Shown here: piece by piece, positions 42,552 to 51,104 of the stretch
Layout of the letters: each line of letters opens with the position of its first letter
Numbering within the stretch: the first letter of the stretch is position 1
DNA from: Candidatus Saccharimonadota bacterium
GTDB lineage: Bacteria > Patescibacteriota > Saccharimonadia > Saccharimonadales > Saccharimonadaceae
DNA length: 64,000 bases
NCBI GenBank assembly: GCA_030528625.1
Contig: JAUMYN010000002.1
Location: 62,001-126,000, forward strand
Direction: 5' to 3'
Position numbers and translations under genes: made by a program
Notes under the pieces: model-generated
What the model was told of the DNA's origin: nothing
Databases searched by the model: none
What the model saw: only the letters and a program-made list of their open reading frames with translations

Positions 42552-44198
42552 CTACATCATTCCCATGCCGCCCGGCATACCGCCACCAGCAGCTGGTGCT
42601 TCTGGCTCTGGCAGGTCAACCACCAGTGCGCCCATGGTTGCCGCAGTCGAAGCGATTGACACGGCGTTTTGCACTGCCTCCTTGGTGACGCGCGCTGGGT
42701 CGATGACGCCGTCTTTTTTGACGTCCACTAGGCCCGCTTCAGGCTTCATGACATTAACACCCTGCCCTGGCCTGCCGGCTTCCACCTGCGCCAAGAGCGC
42801 ATCGGCATTCAGGCCAGCATTTTTCATAATCTGCAGGAATGGCTGCTTCAGCGCATCCTTCAAAATCTGACGCCCAGCCGATACGCTGTCCGCGCCCTTC
42901 ACTTTCAGGCCTTCCGACAGATTGACCAGCGTGACGCCACCGCCGGCCACGATACCCTCAGCCAAAGCCGCCTTGGTAGCCGCCACGGCGTCATCCACGC
43001 GGAATTTCTTTTCATCAATCTCGGTTTCGGTGGCGCCGCCCACTTTAATGACCGCCACCTTGCCGCTCAGCGCTGCGGCGCGCTTGTCCAGCTGCTCTTT
43101 TTCGTACTCACTTGAGGCGTTATCTGACAGCGCTTTAATCTGCGCAATTTGCTCCTTGACGCTAGATGGCTTGCCCGCACCCTCAACGATGGTGGTTTCA
43201 TCCTTGCCGACGATGACCTTGCGCGCCGTACCCAGCACCTCTAGGCCAGCGTTCTCAAAGGTCAAGCCATGCTCCTCGGAAATCACCGTTGCACCAGTCA
43301 GCACCGCGATATCGCGGAAAATTTCCTTACGGCGGTCACCAAAGCTTGGCGCCTTGACCGCCACGGTATTAAACACGCCCTTCAGCTTGTTCAGCACCAA
43401 AATACTCAGTGCCTCACCTTCGACGTCATCAGCGAACAACACGACGTCTTTTTTGCCACTCTGCGCCAATTTTTCCAACATCGGCAAGAATTCCTGCACG
43501 CTTGAAATCTTTTTGTCAGTGATCAAGATGGCTGGCTTTTCATAGACCGCCTCTTGCCGACCAGTGTCGGTGACAAAGAACGGACTGACCCAACCCTTGT
43601 CCAGACTAAAGCCCTCGACCACCTCGGCCTCCAACTCCAGGCCTTGGCCGGCCTCAACCGTCACCACGCCGTCTTTGCCAACTTTTTCAATCACGCTGGC
43701 GATCAACTTGCCGATCTCCGCATCACCCGCCGAAATAGTCGCTACTTCCGCCACGCGCTCAGACTTGCCCTCGATTGACTCAGCCAAGCCGTTCAGCTCT
43801 TTGACAATCTCACGACCTGCCTCCTCGATGCCGCGCCTGAGTTCCATCGGATTATGCCCCGCAGCGATCAAACGGTTAGCTTCCTTGAGAATCGCATAGG
43901 TCAGCACCGTCACAGTCGTGGTGCCGTCACCCGCCTGCTTGTTCAAATTCTTGGCAGCTTGCTTGATAAGATCCGCGCCAACCTTATAGCCCAGCGTCTC
44001 GTCGTCGTTTTCCGGCAGCTCAATACCTTCGGCCACTGTCACGCCGTCATGCGTCACCGTCGGCCCACCAAAGCCCTTGGCGATCACCACATTGCGGCCC
44101 TTCGGCCCGTAGGTCACCTTGACCGCGTTATACAGCGCCTCGGCGCCGCCCAGCACGCGAGCGCGCGCGTCGTCATCGTAAAATACTTTCTTTGCCAT
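42552..44198 (-). CDS. groL: 60 kDa chaperonin GroEL
   Basis: 548 aa, ATP-driven folding chamber. VTYGPKGRNVVIAKGFGGPTVTHDGVTVA, the ATPase motif AGDGTTTVTVL and the C-terminal GGM repeat (AAGGGMPGGMGMM) are all normal. It lies just after groES under the CIRCE-controlled promoter. No other chaperone gene is in the window. Confidence 0.99.
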   Translation of the reverse strand: MAKKVFYDDDARARVLGGAEALYNAVKVTYGPKGRNVVIAKGFGGPTVTHDGVTVAEGIELPENDDETLGYKVGADLIKQAAKNLNKQAGDGTTTVTVLTYAILKEANRLIAAGHNPMELRRGIEEAGREIVKELNGLAESIEGKSERVAEVATISAGDAEIGKLIASVIEKVGKDGVVTVEAGQGLELEAEVVEGFSLDKGWVSPFFVTDTGRQEAVYEKPAILITDKKISSVQEFLPMLEKLAQSGKKDVVLFADDVEGEALSILVLNKLKGVFNTVAVKAPSFGDRRKEIFRDIAVLTGATVISEEHGLTFENAGLEVLGTARKVIVGKDETTIVEGAGKPSSVKEQIAQIKALSDNASSEYEKEQLDKRAAALSGKVAVIKVGGATETEIDEKKFRVDDAVAATKAALAEGIVAGGGVTLVNLSEGLKVKGADSVSAGRQILKDALKQPFLQIMKNAGLNADALLAQVEAGRPGQGVNVMKPEAGLVDVKKDGVIDPARVTKEAVQNAVSIASTAATMGALVVDLPEPEAPAAGGGMPGGMGMM

Positions 44199-44216
44199 CT
44201 CTCAATACTCCTTACT

Positions 44217-44483
44217 TTACGCTACTGTTGCCAAAATATCTTCTTCGCGGACGATCAAATATTCCGCGCCGTCAATCTTTAGCTCCGTGGTTGAATATTC
44301 TTTATATACAATCTTATCGCCCACTTTCACCTGCTTGACATCCGCGCCGACCGCCTTCACCTCGGCCATAACTGGCTTTTCCTTGGAACTATCCGGCAGA
44401 TACAGCCCGCTGGCAGTCTGGGTTTTCGCCTCCTCGCGCACCGCTACCACGCGGTCGCCCAGAGGCTTGATAGGTGTACTCAT
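44217..44483 (-). CDS. groS: 10 kDa co-chaperonin GroES
   Basis: 88 aa lid of the chaperonin. IKPLGDRVVAVREEAKTQTASGLYLPDSSKEKP, with the mobile loop, and the closing YLIVREEDILATVA are family-standard. ATG 44483 has GGAGGAAATTG upstream; an in-frame start 15 bases earlier would remove the ribosome site. It is the first gene of the groES-groEL operon. Confidence 0.99.
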   Translation of the reverse strand: MSTPIKPLGDRVVAVREEAKTQTASGLYLPDSSKEKPVMAEVKAVGADVKQVKVGDKIVYKEYSTTELKIDGAEYLIVREEDILATVA

Positions 44484-44517
44484 AACAATTTCCTCCATTT
44501 CAATTAGCTATGCCCCC

Positions 44518-44547
44518 ATTGTAGCGCACCAAATTAGCACTCGTCAA
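44518..44547 (-). promoter_or_regulatory. groESL promoter
   Basis: TTGACG (44542-44547), 18-base spacer, TACAAT (44518-44523). The -35 box sits in the loop of the CIRCE element and the spacer contains its left arm, so a bound repressor would block polymerase. Confidence 0.75.
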
Positions 44548-44560
44548 GGCTGAGTGCTAA
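44534..44560. promoter_or_regulatory. CIRCE operator (HrcA binding site)
   Basis: TTAGCACTC, 9 bases, GAGTGCTAA: an exact match to the consensus inverted repeat bound by HrcA. It implies an hrcA gene elsewhere in the genome. Confidence 0.97.
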
Positions 44561-44595
44561 TATCGCCTCTCTGCCACTGGCGGATCATAAAAAAT

Positions 44596-44624
44596 TTGAC
44601 TTATTTTGCAACTTATGCTATTAT
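44596..44624 (+). promoter_or_regulatory. Promoter of the 95-aa gene (leaderless type)
   Basis: TTGACT (44596-44601), 17 bases, extended TGC-TATTAT (44619-44624), then 6 bases to ATG 44631. Confidence 0.8.
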
Positions 44625-44630
44625 TAAAAT

Positions 44631-44918
44631 ATGGAGATTCCCGTTTCACAACAGGCCGCTGAACAAGGCTGGTCGCCAGCTCAGATTATTACGGACCTGG
44701 GCGTCGAAAGACTCACTCAGCTTGCTGAAGAACAAGGATACCCTCACCCAGCAGATACGGCGCAGCGCTTACACAATCAGGCGCAAGAGAGGCGCGACCG
44801 AGAGCTCGCGGCACTGCTCGGCGAGGACAAGAAGCGGGCAGCTGGCAAGACTGGCCTATTGCTTGTTAATGGTACCATCGTGACTAAAGAGGAGTTCGAT
44901 AACAGTAGGGCTGCTTAA
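44631..44918 (+). CDS. Small hypothetical protein, 95 aa
   Basis: Soluble and helical: MEIPVSQQAAEQGWSPAQIITDLGVERLTQLAEEQG, then a charged helix (QERRDRELAALLGEDKKR) and a short strand-like end LLLVNGTIVTKEEF. Not recognised. The start is fixed by TTGACT-17-TATTAT ending 6 bases upstream. The stop comes ~25 bases before the -10 box of the MurF-like gene. Confidence 0.65.
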   Translation: MEIPVSQQAAEQGWSPAQIITDLGVERLTQLAEEQGYPHPADTAQRLHNQAQERRDRELAALLGEDKKRAAGKTGLLLVNGTIVTKEEFDNSRAA

Positions 44919-44954
44919 TCACCTCCTTGCTCATAATCTTGCTATAATCATGCT

Positions 44955-46238
44955 ATGAGATTCTTTCAATTTGTCGTTGCACGCCTCCTGGCGCGGGCGG
45001 TGCGCACCTTTTTTCGCGCCAATCCGCACATCCGCCTAGTGGCGGTCGTCGGCAGCGTCGGCAAAACCAGCACCAAATCAACCATCGTTGATATTCTCAG
45101 CACCGCCAAAAACGTCCGCACCAATCGCGGTAACTTCAACGCTGCCTTTAGCGCGCCGCTGGAGATGCTCGGGGTTAACGGGCCAGACAATCCCCGCTCT
45201 ATCAGCGGCTGGCTAACGACGCTGCGCCGCGCCTATCGCTCCGCCCGACAATCGCACGACATTGACGTTATCGTCCAAGAATTCGGCATCGACCACCCCG
45301 GTGAAATGGCCGCGTTTGGCCGCTACGTCCGCCCTGATCTGCTGGTCGTCACCGCTATTTCGCCTGAACACATGGAGTTTTTTGGCGACTTGGAGACAGT
45401 AGCCCGCGAGGAGTTTGCTCTGTCAGCTCAAAGCGCCGTGACACTCTATAACCGCGATGATATCGCCCCAGCGTTCGTCAACTGTGCTGCCTCTCGACGC
45501 GTCATTTCCTATGGCACTGAGCCAGGTGCTGATTGCTGCATCACCACCGAGGCATTTGCTCACGGCAAGGGCTACACTTGCCGCCTGACCCGCGGCGACC
45601 AGACCTCGCGCGCCTTCCTGATGCCAGTGGTGGCCCCGCATCAGCTTCGCATTGCTGCTGGCGCGGCTGCCGTGGCGCTGGAGTTTGGGCTTGCTATTGA
45701 GCATGTTATCACCGCCTTAGAACAATTCACCCCTGTACCAGGCCGCATGAACCTCTTGGCGGGGATACATGGCGCCACGTTGATTGACGATTCGTATAAT
45801 TCCAGTCCGCTGGCTGCCGCCTCGGCGCTGCGCGCCCTCTACCAGTTGCCAGCTGCCGCTAAGATTGCCGTACTGGGCGACATGAATGAGCTGGGTGACA
45901 CCACCGAGGCCGAGCATCGCACTTTGGGGACACTATGTGATCCGCATCATCTGACGCACCTCATCACCGTCGGCCAAAATGCCCGCCGTTTTTTGGCGCC
46001 AGCCGCCGCAGCCGCTGGTTGCACCGTTACCTCGTTTGACAAGGCCACCGAGGCTGTCAGGCTCCTTAAAAGTTTGGCGCAAAAGGACAGTATCCTGTTG
46101 TTCAAAGGCTCGCAGGGCGGCATCTACTTGGAGGAGGCGCTCAAGCCTCTCCTTAAACACTCCGCCGACAGCACAAAACTGGTTCGCCAATCGCCAGAGT
46201 GGCTAGAGAAAAAACGGGCGTTTTTCGACGAAAAGTAG
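44955..46238 (+). CDS. MurF-like Mur ligase
   Basis: 427 aa. N-terminal membrane-like helix region (MRFFQFVVARLLARAVRTFF), ATP-binding VVGSVGKTSTKSTI (GxxGKTS/T type), a central domain with ISPEHMEFFGDLETVAREEF (position of the metal- and carbamyl-Lys-binding residues), and the C-terminal domain with PGRMNLLAGIHGATLIDDSYNSSPLAAASALRALYQL, the typical MurF ending. It probably adds D-Ala-D-Ala to the UDP-MurNAc-peptide. The unusual N-terminal helix replaces the standard MurF uridine-binding domain, so the substrate end may differ. TATAAT lies 6 bases before ATG. Confidence 0.85.
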   Translation: MRFFQFVVARLLARAVRTFFRANPHIRLVAVVGSVGKTSTKSTIVDILSTAKNVRTNRGNFNAAFSAPLEMLGVNGPDNPRSISGWLTTLRRAYRSARQSHDIDVIVQEFGIDHPGEMAAFGRYVRPDLLVVTAISPEHMEFFGDLETVAREEFALSAQSAVTLYNRDDIAPAFVNCAASRRVISYGTEPGADCCITTEAFAHGKGYTCRLTRGDQTSRAFLMPVVAPHQLRIAAGAAAVALEFGLAIEHVITALEQFTPVPGRMNLLAGIHGATLIDDSYNSSPLAAASALRALYQLPAAAKIAVLGDMNELGDTTEAEHRTLGTLCDPHHLTHLITVGQNARRFLAPAAAAAGCTVTSFDKATEAVRLLKSLAQKDSILLFKGSQGGIYLEEALKPLLKHSADSTKLVRQSPEWLEKKRAFFDEK

Positions 46239-46242
46239 CTCG

Positions 46243-48414
46243 CTAGGGATTCTCCGACCTTTCAAACCGCCGCCGCAGCGCAATGATTGTCATGCCGGCC
46301 AGCTCTTCAGTGCCCAGTCCCCGCATATAGGCGACCACTCGCTGCGCCAAAGGAGGGTCAGGACAGTCGTCACGCAGCTTTGGTGATCGACCAGCCTGCA
46401 TCGCCTCAAGAGCTGTTCGCATGTGCCGCCAAAAGCTATAATAATCACCCTTCACCTTCCAGCGGCCGCCGCGGGCGTCCTCGACCACAAATCCCTCGAC
46501 AGGTTTGCCGTCCAGCCGATACGACATGCCGCGCACCTTCTCGTACCACTCAACGAACTCTTGCCATGAGGTAAACGTCGCTGCTTGCCGCTTGGTCTGG
46601 CCGCCAAAACGGCGAATAAACGCCTGACGCTCGGTCTCGTCCCGCGCCGCAAACTGGGCCTGGCGCTCCACAATCTCCAAGAGCACCAATTGATCCTTGT
46701 GATATTCAATGATGTGCGGATCAAACACGGGCGATATCACCTCAAAAAGCAAACACACGTGCTGCTCCCGCAGATACTCCGCTATGGCCGCCAGCTGCGC
46801 CGCATACTGCCGCCGAAACGCCCGCCGAAAGGTCTCAGCATACTCGCCTTCAGTGGTGGATTTTGACGAGATAACCAATTCGCCCAACACTTCATCATAG
46901 CCGACCATTCCCAGATAGCCGTTTTCCTTGACCCAGGCCTGTACTGGAAAGGCCATCGTCTCGGCCAAACTGGCCAGTTCTGTGTCGCGCCGCTCGCCGA
47001 TGTTAAAAAACTTGTCATAGCCGCGAATAACGATGTCGTGCGTCAGGGTATTGATAAACAGACCGCGCGCTCGCATCGTCTGTGCTGTCCAAGTCTGCTT
47101 GTAAAACACCTCTGGCTTGAAATGAAACGAACTAATATTGCCTGGCAGCACCGTTTCGCGAATATGGCGATTGGTGCGCAGCTGATGGAGTAGCGGCGCA
47201 TTCTCTGGATAGAGACGAAGTTCGCTTTGGTGATGAGGAACCACCACCTCCTGAAAGCCGTCTGCGTCCAACTGCACAGCCCGCAGCTCACCGCCAAACT
47301 CGACCTTACCCTCCAGATTAAAGCACCGTTCATTGTATCGCAGCGGATAATGTTGCTGGTTGCGGTGGCCGTGAATCTGAAATGTCTGTTCTGGCGTTTG
47401 CCGTACAAAGGCATCATCAACCGCACCGACTTCCTCGTAGCGACCAACGCCGCGCACCAGCTGGTCGGTTGATAGCAGCGCCAACTGGGATGGCAAGGTG
47501 CTCAGCCCGCCATGCGTCACTAAAACGGTCCGACCATTCGATTCATATAGTACATATTCTCTCATGCGCCGCATCAAACGCACCACCAGCTGTTTATCGA
47601 TACCAGCGCGCTCCAGCTGCCGCCGCGTCCGCCCGTTAAATTCGCGCGAGGCTACTGGCTGGCCAGTCGCCCACTGCCAGAGGTAAAGATCGTGATTGCC
47701 CTCGACAAACAGCACGTTTGGCTGCGGCAGCAACGCTTCGCACACAAAGTGCAGCACCCGGTCGTTTTCCGTGCCGCGATCTAACAGGTCGCCAACAAAA
47801 ATATACAGCTCATCATCCCGGAGCGGATAACGCTGGAAATATTCTTTCAGTGGCTCATAGCAACCCTGAATATCGCCAATGTGATGAATTTTGCGATACC
47901 GACCGACGTCTTCATACTGGTTTGCCAATACTGCCTGGAGCTCTTCTGCTGAACGCACCACGGTAGCCTGTCGGGGCAGCCGGCAAGATTGGAGGCGCCG
48001 ATGCATTTTTTCCAATACCGCCTCGTCAACCACTTTATGCTCGGGACGCTGCTGATTATACTGGCGGCACTGTTCAAGCGGCACCGCAGCAAAGTCAATC
48101 ACCACCAAACGATACCGGTATTTCTGGCATAATTTCATATAGTGTGTAAAATACGACGACGCGGTATGAGTGGCATCAACCACCGTTGTTTCGCCGCGCG
48201 CCATCCGCTCCTCTAGCTTTTCGTTCAGGAGCTGCCAGACCGCCCTGTCCTGTCGCGACGGCATGACAAGTCGCCCCTCTGTCGTCAACTGCGGTGTGGA
48301 AAATAGCAGACGCAGCTCATCAGGAGACAGCGTGTACGGCGTCAACCCCTGTTCGCGCAAAAAGGTTGACTTGCCCGATCCCGGAATGCCGCGTGTCACA
48401 AACAGCAGCCGCAT
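46243..48414 (-). CDS. Polynucleotide kinase - phosphatase - RNA ligase in one chain
   Basis: 723 aa, three catalytic modules. Residues 1-165: 5' kinase with Walker A GIPGSGKST (9-17) and a T4 Pnk-like DATHT (80-84). Residues ~175-395: calcineurin-type phosphatase with GDIQG (180-184), GDLLDRG (208-214), GNHD (239-242), HGG (301) and HGHR (348-351). Residues ~430-723: Rnl1/Trl1-like RNA ligase with KFFN (468-471), nucleophile Lys496 in KENG, FE (557-558), EGFVV (640-644) and KVK (653-655). All motifs are intact. It would heal 5'-OH and 2',3'-phosphate ends and seal broken RNA, most likely tRNA cut by toxins. The order matches bacterial Pnkp but the ligase type differs. It is followed by nothing related; the gene starts 3 bases after a MurE-like stop. 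Confidence 0.85.
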   Translation of the reverse strand: MRLLFVTRGIPGSGKSTFLREQGLTPYTLSPDELRLLFSTPQLTTEGRLVMPSRQDRAVWQLLNEKLEERMARGETTVVDATHTASSYFTHYMKLCQKYRYRLVVIDFAAVPLEQCRQYNQQRPEHKVVDEAVLEKMHRRLQSCRLPRQATVVRSAEELQAVLANQYEDVGRYRKIHHIGDIQGCYEPLKEYFQRYPLRDDELYIFVGDLLDRGTENDRVLHFVCEALLPQPNVLFVEGNHDLYLWQWATGQPVASREFNGRTRRQLERAGIDKQLVVRLMRRMREYVLYESNGRTVLVTHGGLSTLPSQLALLSTDQLVRGVGRYEEVGAVDDAFVRQTPEQTFQIHGHRNQQHYPLRYNERCFNLEGKVEFGGELRAVQLDADGFQEVVVPHHQSELRLYPENAPLLHQLRTNRHIRETVLPGNISSFHFKPEVFYKQTWTAQTMRARGLFINTLTHDIVIRGYDKFFNIGERRDTELASLAETMAFPVQAWVKENGYLGMVGYDEVLGELVISSKSTTEGEYAETFRRAFRRQYAAQLAAIAEYLREQHVCLLFEVISPVFDPHIIEYHKDQLVLLEIVERQAQFAARDETERQAFIRRFGGQTKRQAATFTSWQEFVEWYEKVRGMSYRLDGKPVEGFVVEDARGGRWKVKGDYYSFWRHMRTALEAMQAGRSPKLRDDCPDPPLAQRVVAYMRGLGTEELAGMTIIALRRRFERSENP

Positions 48415-48417
48415 TAG

Positions 48418-49692
48418 CTATCGCCCCGCAATCTCCCGCACCACTTCCGTATCATTCCACGGCAGCCGCTGGCCATTCACGATGCGGTACTGCTCATGCC
48501 CCATGCCAGTAATCAGCACCATATCACCCTTCTTGGCCGCCCCCAGCGCTCGCTCAATCGCCTGACGCCGATCGGCGATCTCTGTCGTCTTCGCTGCACC
48601 GCTAGCGCGCTCAATGCCCTCATACAGCATCTGTCGAATCTGCGCCGGATCCTCATTATAGCTCTCTTCATCAGTCAGGAAAATCCGATCTGCGCCGCGC
48701 GCTGCAATCTCGCCCATGATCAAGCGTTTACCCTGGTCGCGGTCGCCGCACACCCCAAACACCAGCAGCACCCGACCGCGTGCAATATCCCTCGCTGTCG
48801 CCAATAACTTCTCTAATGCATCCGGCGTATGTGCATAATCAACAATCACATCATACCCCAGGCCCTCAACTGCCCGCTCAAACCGCCCTGGCACCGCCTC
48901 CAAATTAGCCACGCCTTCCTGAATATCTTGCAATTTCACCCCCAACAGATAGGCCAAGGTCACCGCCGCCGTCATATTCAACACATTAAACTCGCCTGGC
49001 AAATGCGTCGCCAGCTCAAGATGGGTCTGATGATCCAACACCACATCGGCCTCGGTACCCTTGCGGTATAGCTTGACCCGCATAATTCTCGCCTCGGCTT
49101 CCGAATGTGTCCCGTAGGTCATTTTTTGCTCGCTGGCGGTGAGCTGATCTGCCTGCTCATAACAAGCATCGTCACGATTCAGCACCGCAAACCTTGGCCG
49201 CAAGCGCAGCAAACCAGCCTCAGTTGCCACGGTGTCTTGCGTCGTCGACTGGGAATACTGCGCAGTATTTGTCAGCACCACCGCTTCAATCGGGACGCTA
49301 TTCAATGACCGCTCTAGCGCCTGCGACGGGACCTCCAGCACCACATAGTCAACATTGGCCCGCCTAGCATCGCGGAAAAACCGCTGTACTCGCGCCGCCG
49401 TTGTCGCTGAAGCAGGCACCGCACAGGGGCGCCTTGTGCCATCAATTTCGGTAAGTATCGTCGTTAGTAGCGCTGTCTTGAACCGCGCCTCTTTCAAGAT
49501 TTCATTGATATAACACGCGGTGGTGGTCTTGCCGCTCGCCCCGCTAACCACGATCACCCTGAGGTGCTTTGATGGATTGCCATAGCGAGCACTTACCAAG
49601 CGGCCCTGCGTCTTGCGATAGACGCCGCGAACCATCGTTGCCGCGTAGTCTGGCAATATCCGCTGCACCCCTTTCACAAACGCCTGCTTCAT
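48418..49692 (-). CDS. MurE-like ligase paralogue with altered active site
   Basis: 424 aa. P-loop SGASGKTTT at residues 50-58 and Mur-ligase C-terminal domain with DYAHTPDALEKLLATARD and FGVCGDRDQGKR. In place of the canonical THEHLDYHGT...AKRRLF segment, which supplies the metal-binding His and the carbamylated Lys, it reads TNTAQYSQSTTQDTVATEAGLLRL, with neither. The substrate-recognition segment (DNPR in mDAP enzymes) reads LTDEESYNEDPA. It may be inactive, regulatory, or act on another substrate. TATAAT lies 8 bases before ATG. It forms a tandem pair with the gene at 49722-51023. Confidence 0.8.
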   Translation of the reverse strand: MKQAFVKGVQRILPDYAATMVRGVYRKTQGRLVSARYGNPSKHLRVIVVSGASGKTTTACYINEILKEARFKTALLTTILTEIDGTRRPCAVPASATTAARVQRFFRDARRANVDYVVLEVPSQALERSLNSVPIEAVVLTNTAQYSQSTTQDTVATEAGLLRLRPRFAVLNRDDACYEQADQLTASEQKMTYGTHSEAEARIMRVKLYRKGTEADVVLDHQTHLELATHLPGEFNVLNMTAAVTLAYLLGVKLQDIQEGVANLEAVPGRFERAVEGLGYDVIVDYAHTPDALEKLLATARDIARGRVLLVFGVCGDRDQGKRLIMGEIAARGADRIFLTDEESYNEDPAQIRQMLYEGIERASGAAKTTEIADRRQAIERALGAAKKGDMVLITGMGHEQYRIVNGQRLPWNDTEVVREIAGR

Positions 49693-49721
49693 ATGTTTGT
49701 ATTATATCACCTCTTGGCGCG

Positions 49722-51023
49722 CTATAGTACCGCTCGTATTGCAGCTCGGGCTGCCGCCATCTCATCCCAAGGATGTTCGCCGTCGGCCCGCTCTATTGTT
49801 TTTTCATGTCCCTTGCCTAGTAGCACAACCGTGTCATCGGCTACGGAAACTCGTTGCATCGCCCGCATAATAGCCTCCGTCCGATCAGGCACCAAGAACA
49901 AATCCTTTTCGAGCTGCTTGCCCGCCGCCTGTACTCCTTCGGCGATGTGCGACAAGATTACTGCGCCATCCACATCGCGATCATCCTCTTCGGTCAGAAT
50001 CACCTCATCGCAATACGTTCCAGCAATTCTGCCCTGAATAGCTCGTTTCGACTCATCGCGCCGCCCAGCGCTGCCAAACACCGCAACCAGCTTGCCCTTA
50101 GTCTGCTGGCGAATGTCCCGCAACAACCGTTCAAACGCATCTGGCGTATGCGCAAAATCAACGATCACCGTAAAGGGCTGCCCTTCGTTCACCGTCACCA
50201 TTCGCCCCTCCACCGTCTTGAGCGCAGCAATTCCTTGTTCGATTTGCCGCCGCGTCAAACCAACTCGCCGCCCTACCGCCACCGCAGCCAAGCTATTGTA
50301 AACATTAAATTCCCCTGGGATATGACAGCGAATGGTATATGCCTCACCGCCCACTACCGCCTTGTAGTGGCTTCCCTTGCTATGGAGCTCAATCTGTTCG
50401 GCACGCAGTTCACCCTGGTGAACACCGTAAGATTCTCCATGTCCCGTTGCCTGCAAAAATGCCGCTCCAGCTGGATCGTCGGCATTCACCACCGCAAAGC
50501 CCTGCGGATGCTTGCCAGCCAGTGTAAACAGTCGCCGCTTCGCCTGCTGATAGCGGGCAAATGTACCGTGATAATCCAAATGCTCATGCGTCACATTAGT
50601 CATTACCGCTATCTCATAAGGAACGCCCCACACTCGATGCTGGGCAAGCGCATGACTGGTCGTCTCAAGCACCAACCATTCGACGCCCTGCGCTCGCATT
50701 TCTGCCAGCCGCCGATTCAGGAGAGGAGCGGACACTGAGGTCATGTGTTGCAGCTGCGGTTGAATAGCGTCGCCGACACCATACGCCACCGTTGTCATAA
50801 GTCCCGTCCTGATACCAGCCTCGCTCAGCATCTTGTGGATCATAAAGCAAGTGGTGGTCTTGCCGTTTGTCCCAGTCACCCCAATCAATCGCATGTGGCG
50901 CGCCGGCCTCCCCTGCCGCAATGAATGCGCCACCGCCTCCAGCAAATGGCCCGTCGGCTCAATCGCCCGAAACACCTTTGACGGCAGAAGGGTTTTGATT
51001 CGTTGTTTTATATTCCGTTGCAT
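49722..51023 (-). CDS. MurE-like UDP-MurNAc-peptide ligase
   Basis: 433 aa. GVTGTNGKTTTCFMI P-loop, intact THEHLDYHGTFARYQQAKRRLF with the His and carbamyl-Lys, and DFAHTPDAFERLLRDIRQQ/FGSAGRRDESKR in the C-terminal domain. It is N-terminally short: the uridine-binding MurE domain is mostly missing. The recognition loop reads LTEEDDRDVDG, not DNPR, so the diamino acid added (Lys, Orn or other) cannot be called. With the MurF-like protein nearby and FemAB enzymes downstream it fits peptide-stem synthesis. TATACT lies 7 bases before ATG, divergent from tsaD. Confidence 0.88.
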   Translation of the reverse strand: MQRNIKQRIKTLLPSKVFRAIEPTGHLLEAVAHSLRQGRPARHMRLIGVTGTNGKTTTCFMIHKMLSEAGIRTGLMTTVAYGVGDAIQPQLQHMTSVSAPLLNRRLAEMRAQGVEWLVLETTSHALAQHRVWGVPYEIAVMTNVTHEHLDYHGTFARYQQAKRRLFTLAGKHPQGFAVVNADDPAGAAFLQATGHGESYGVHQGELRAEQIELHSKGSHYKAVVGGEAYTIRCHIPGEFNVYNSLAAVAVGRRVGLTRRQIEQGIAALKTVEGRMVTVNEGQPFTVIVDFAHTPDAFERLLRDIRQQTKGKLVAVFGSAGRRDESKRAIQGRIAGTYCDEVILTEEDDRDVDGAVILSHIAEGVQAAGKQLEKDLFLVPDRTEAIMRAMQRVSVADDTVVLLGKGHEKTIERADGEHPWDEMAAARAAIRAVL

Positions 51024-51091
51024 GGCTCCCAGTATACCATTCTTTCGCCTGCTTGCGCCGCCCAGCCTTCTTCATGAGGGGCGAAGTTTGC

Positions 51092-51097
51092 TATACT
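51092..51097 (+). promoter_or_regulatory. -10 box of tsaD (leaderless type)
   Basis: Extended TGC-TATACT, 7 bases before ATG 51105; divergent from the MurE-like -10 at 51031-51036. Confidence 0.65.
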
Positions 51098-51104
51098 AAA
51101 GCAC

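Noticed and set aside
46243-48414. Calling the protein a standard bacterial Pnkp
   Set aside because: Domain order agrees, but the ligase part shows KFFN and KENG motifs of the Rnl1/Trl1 type and no Hen1 gene is adjacent.
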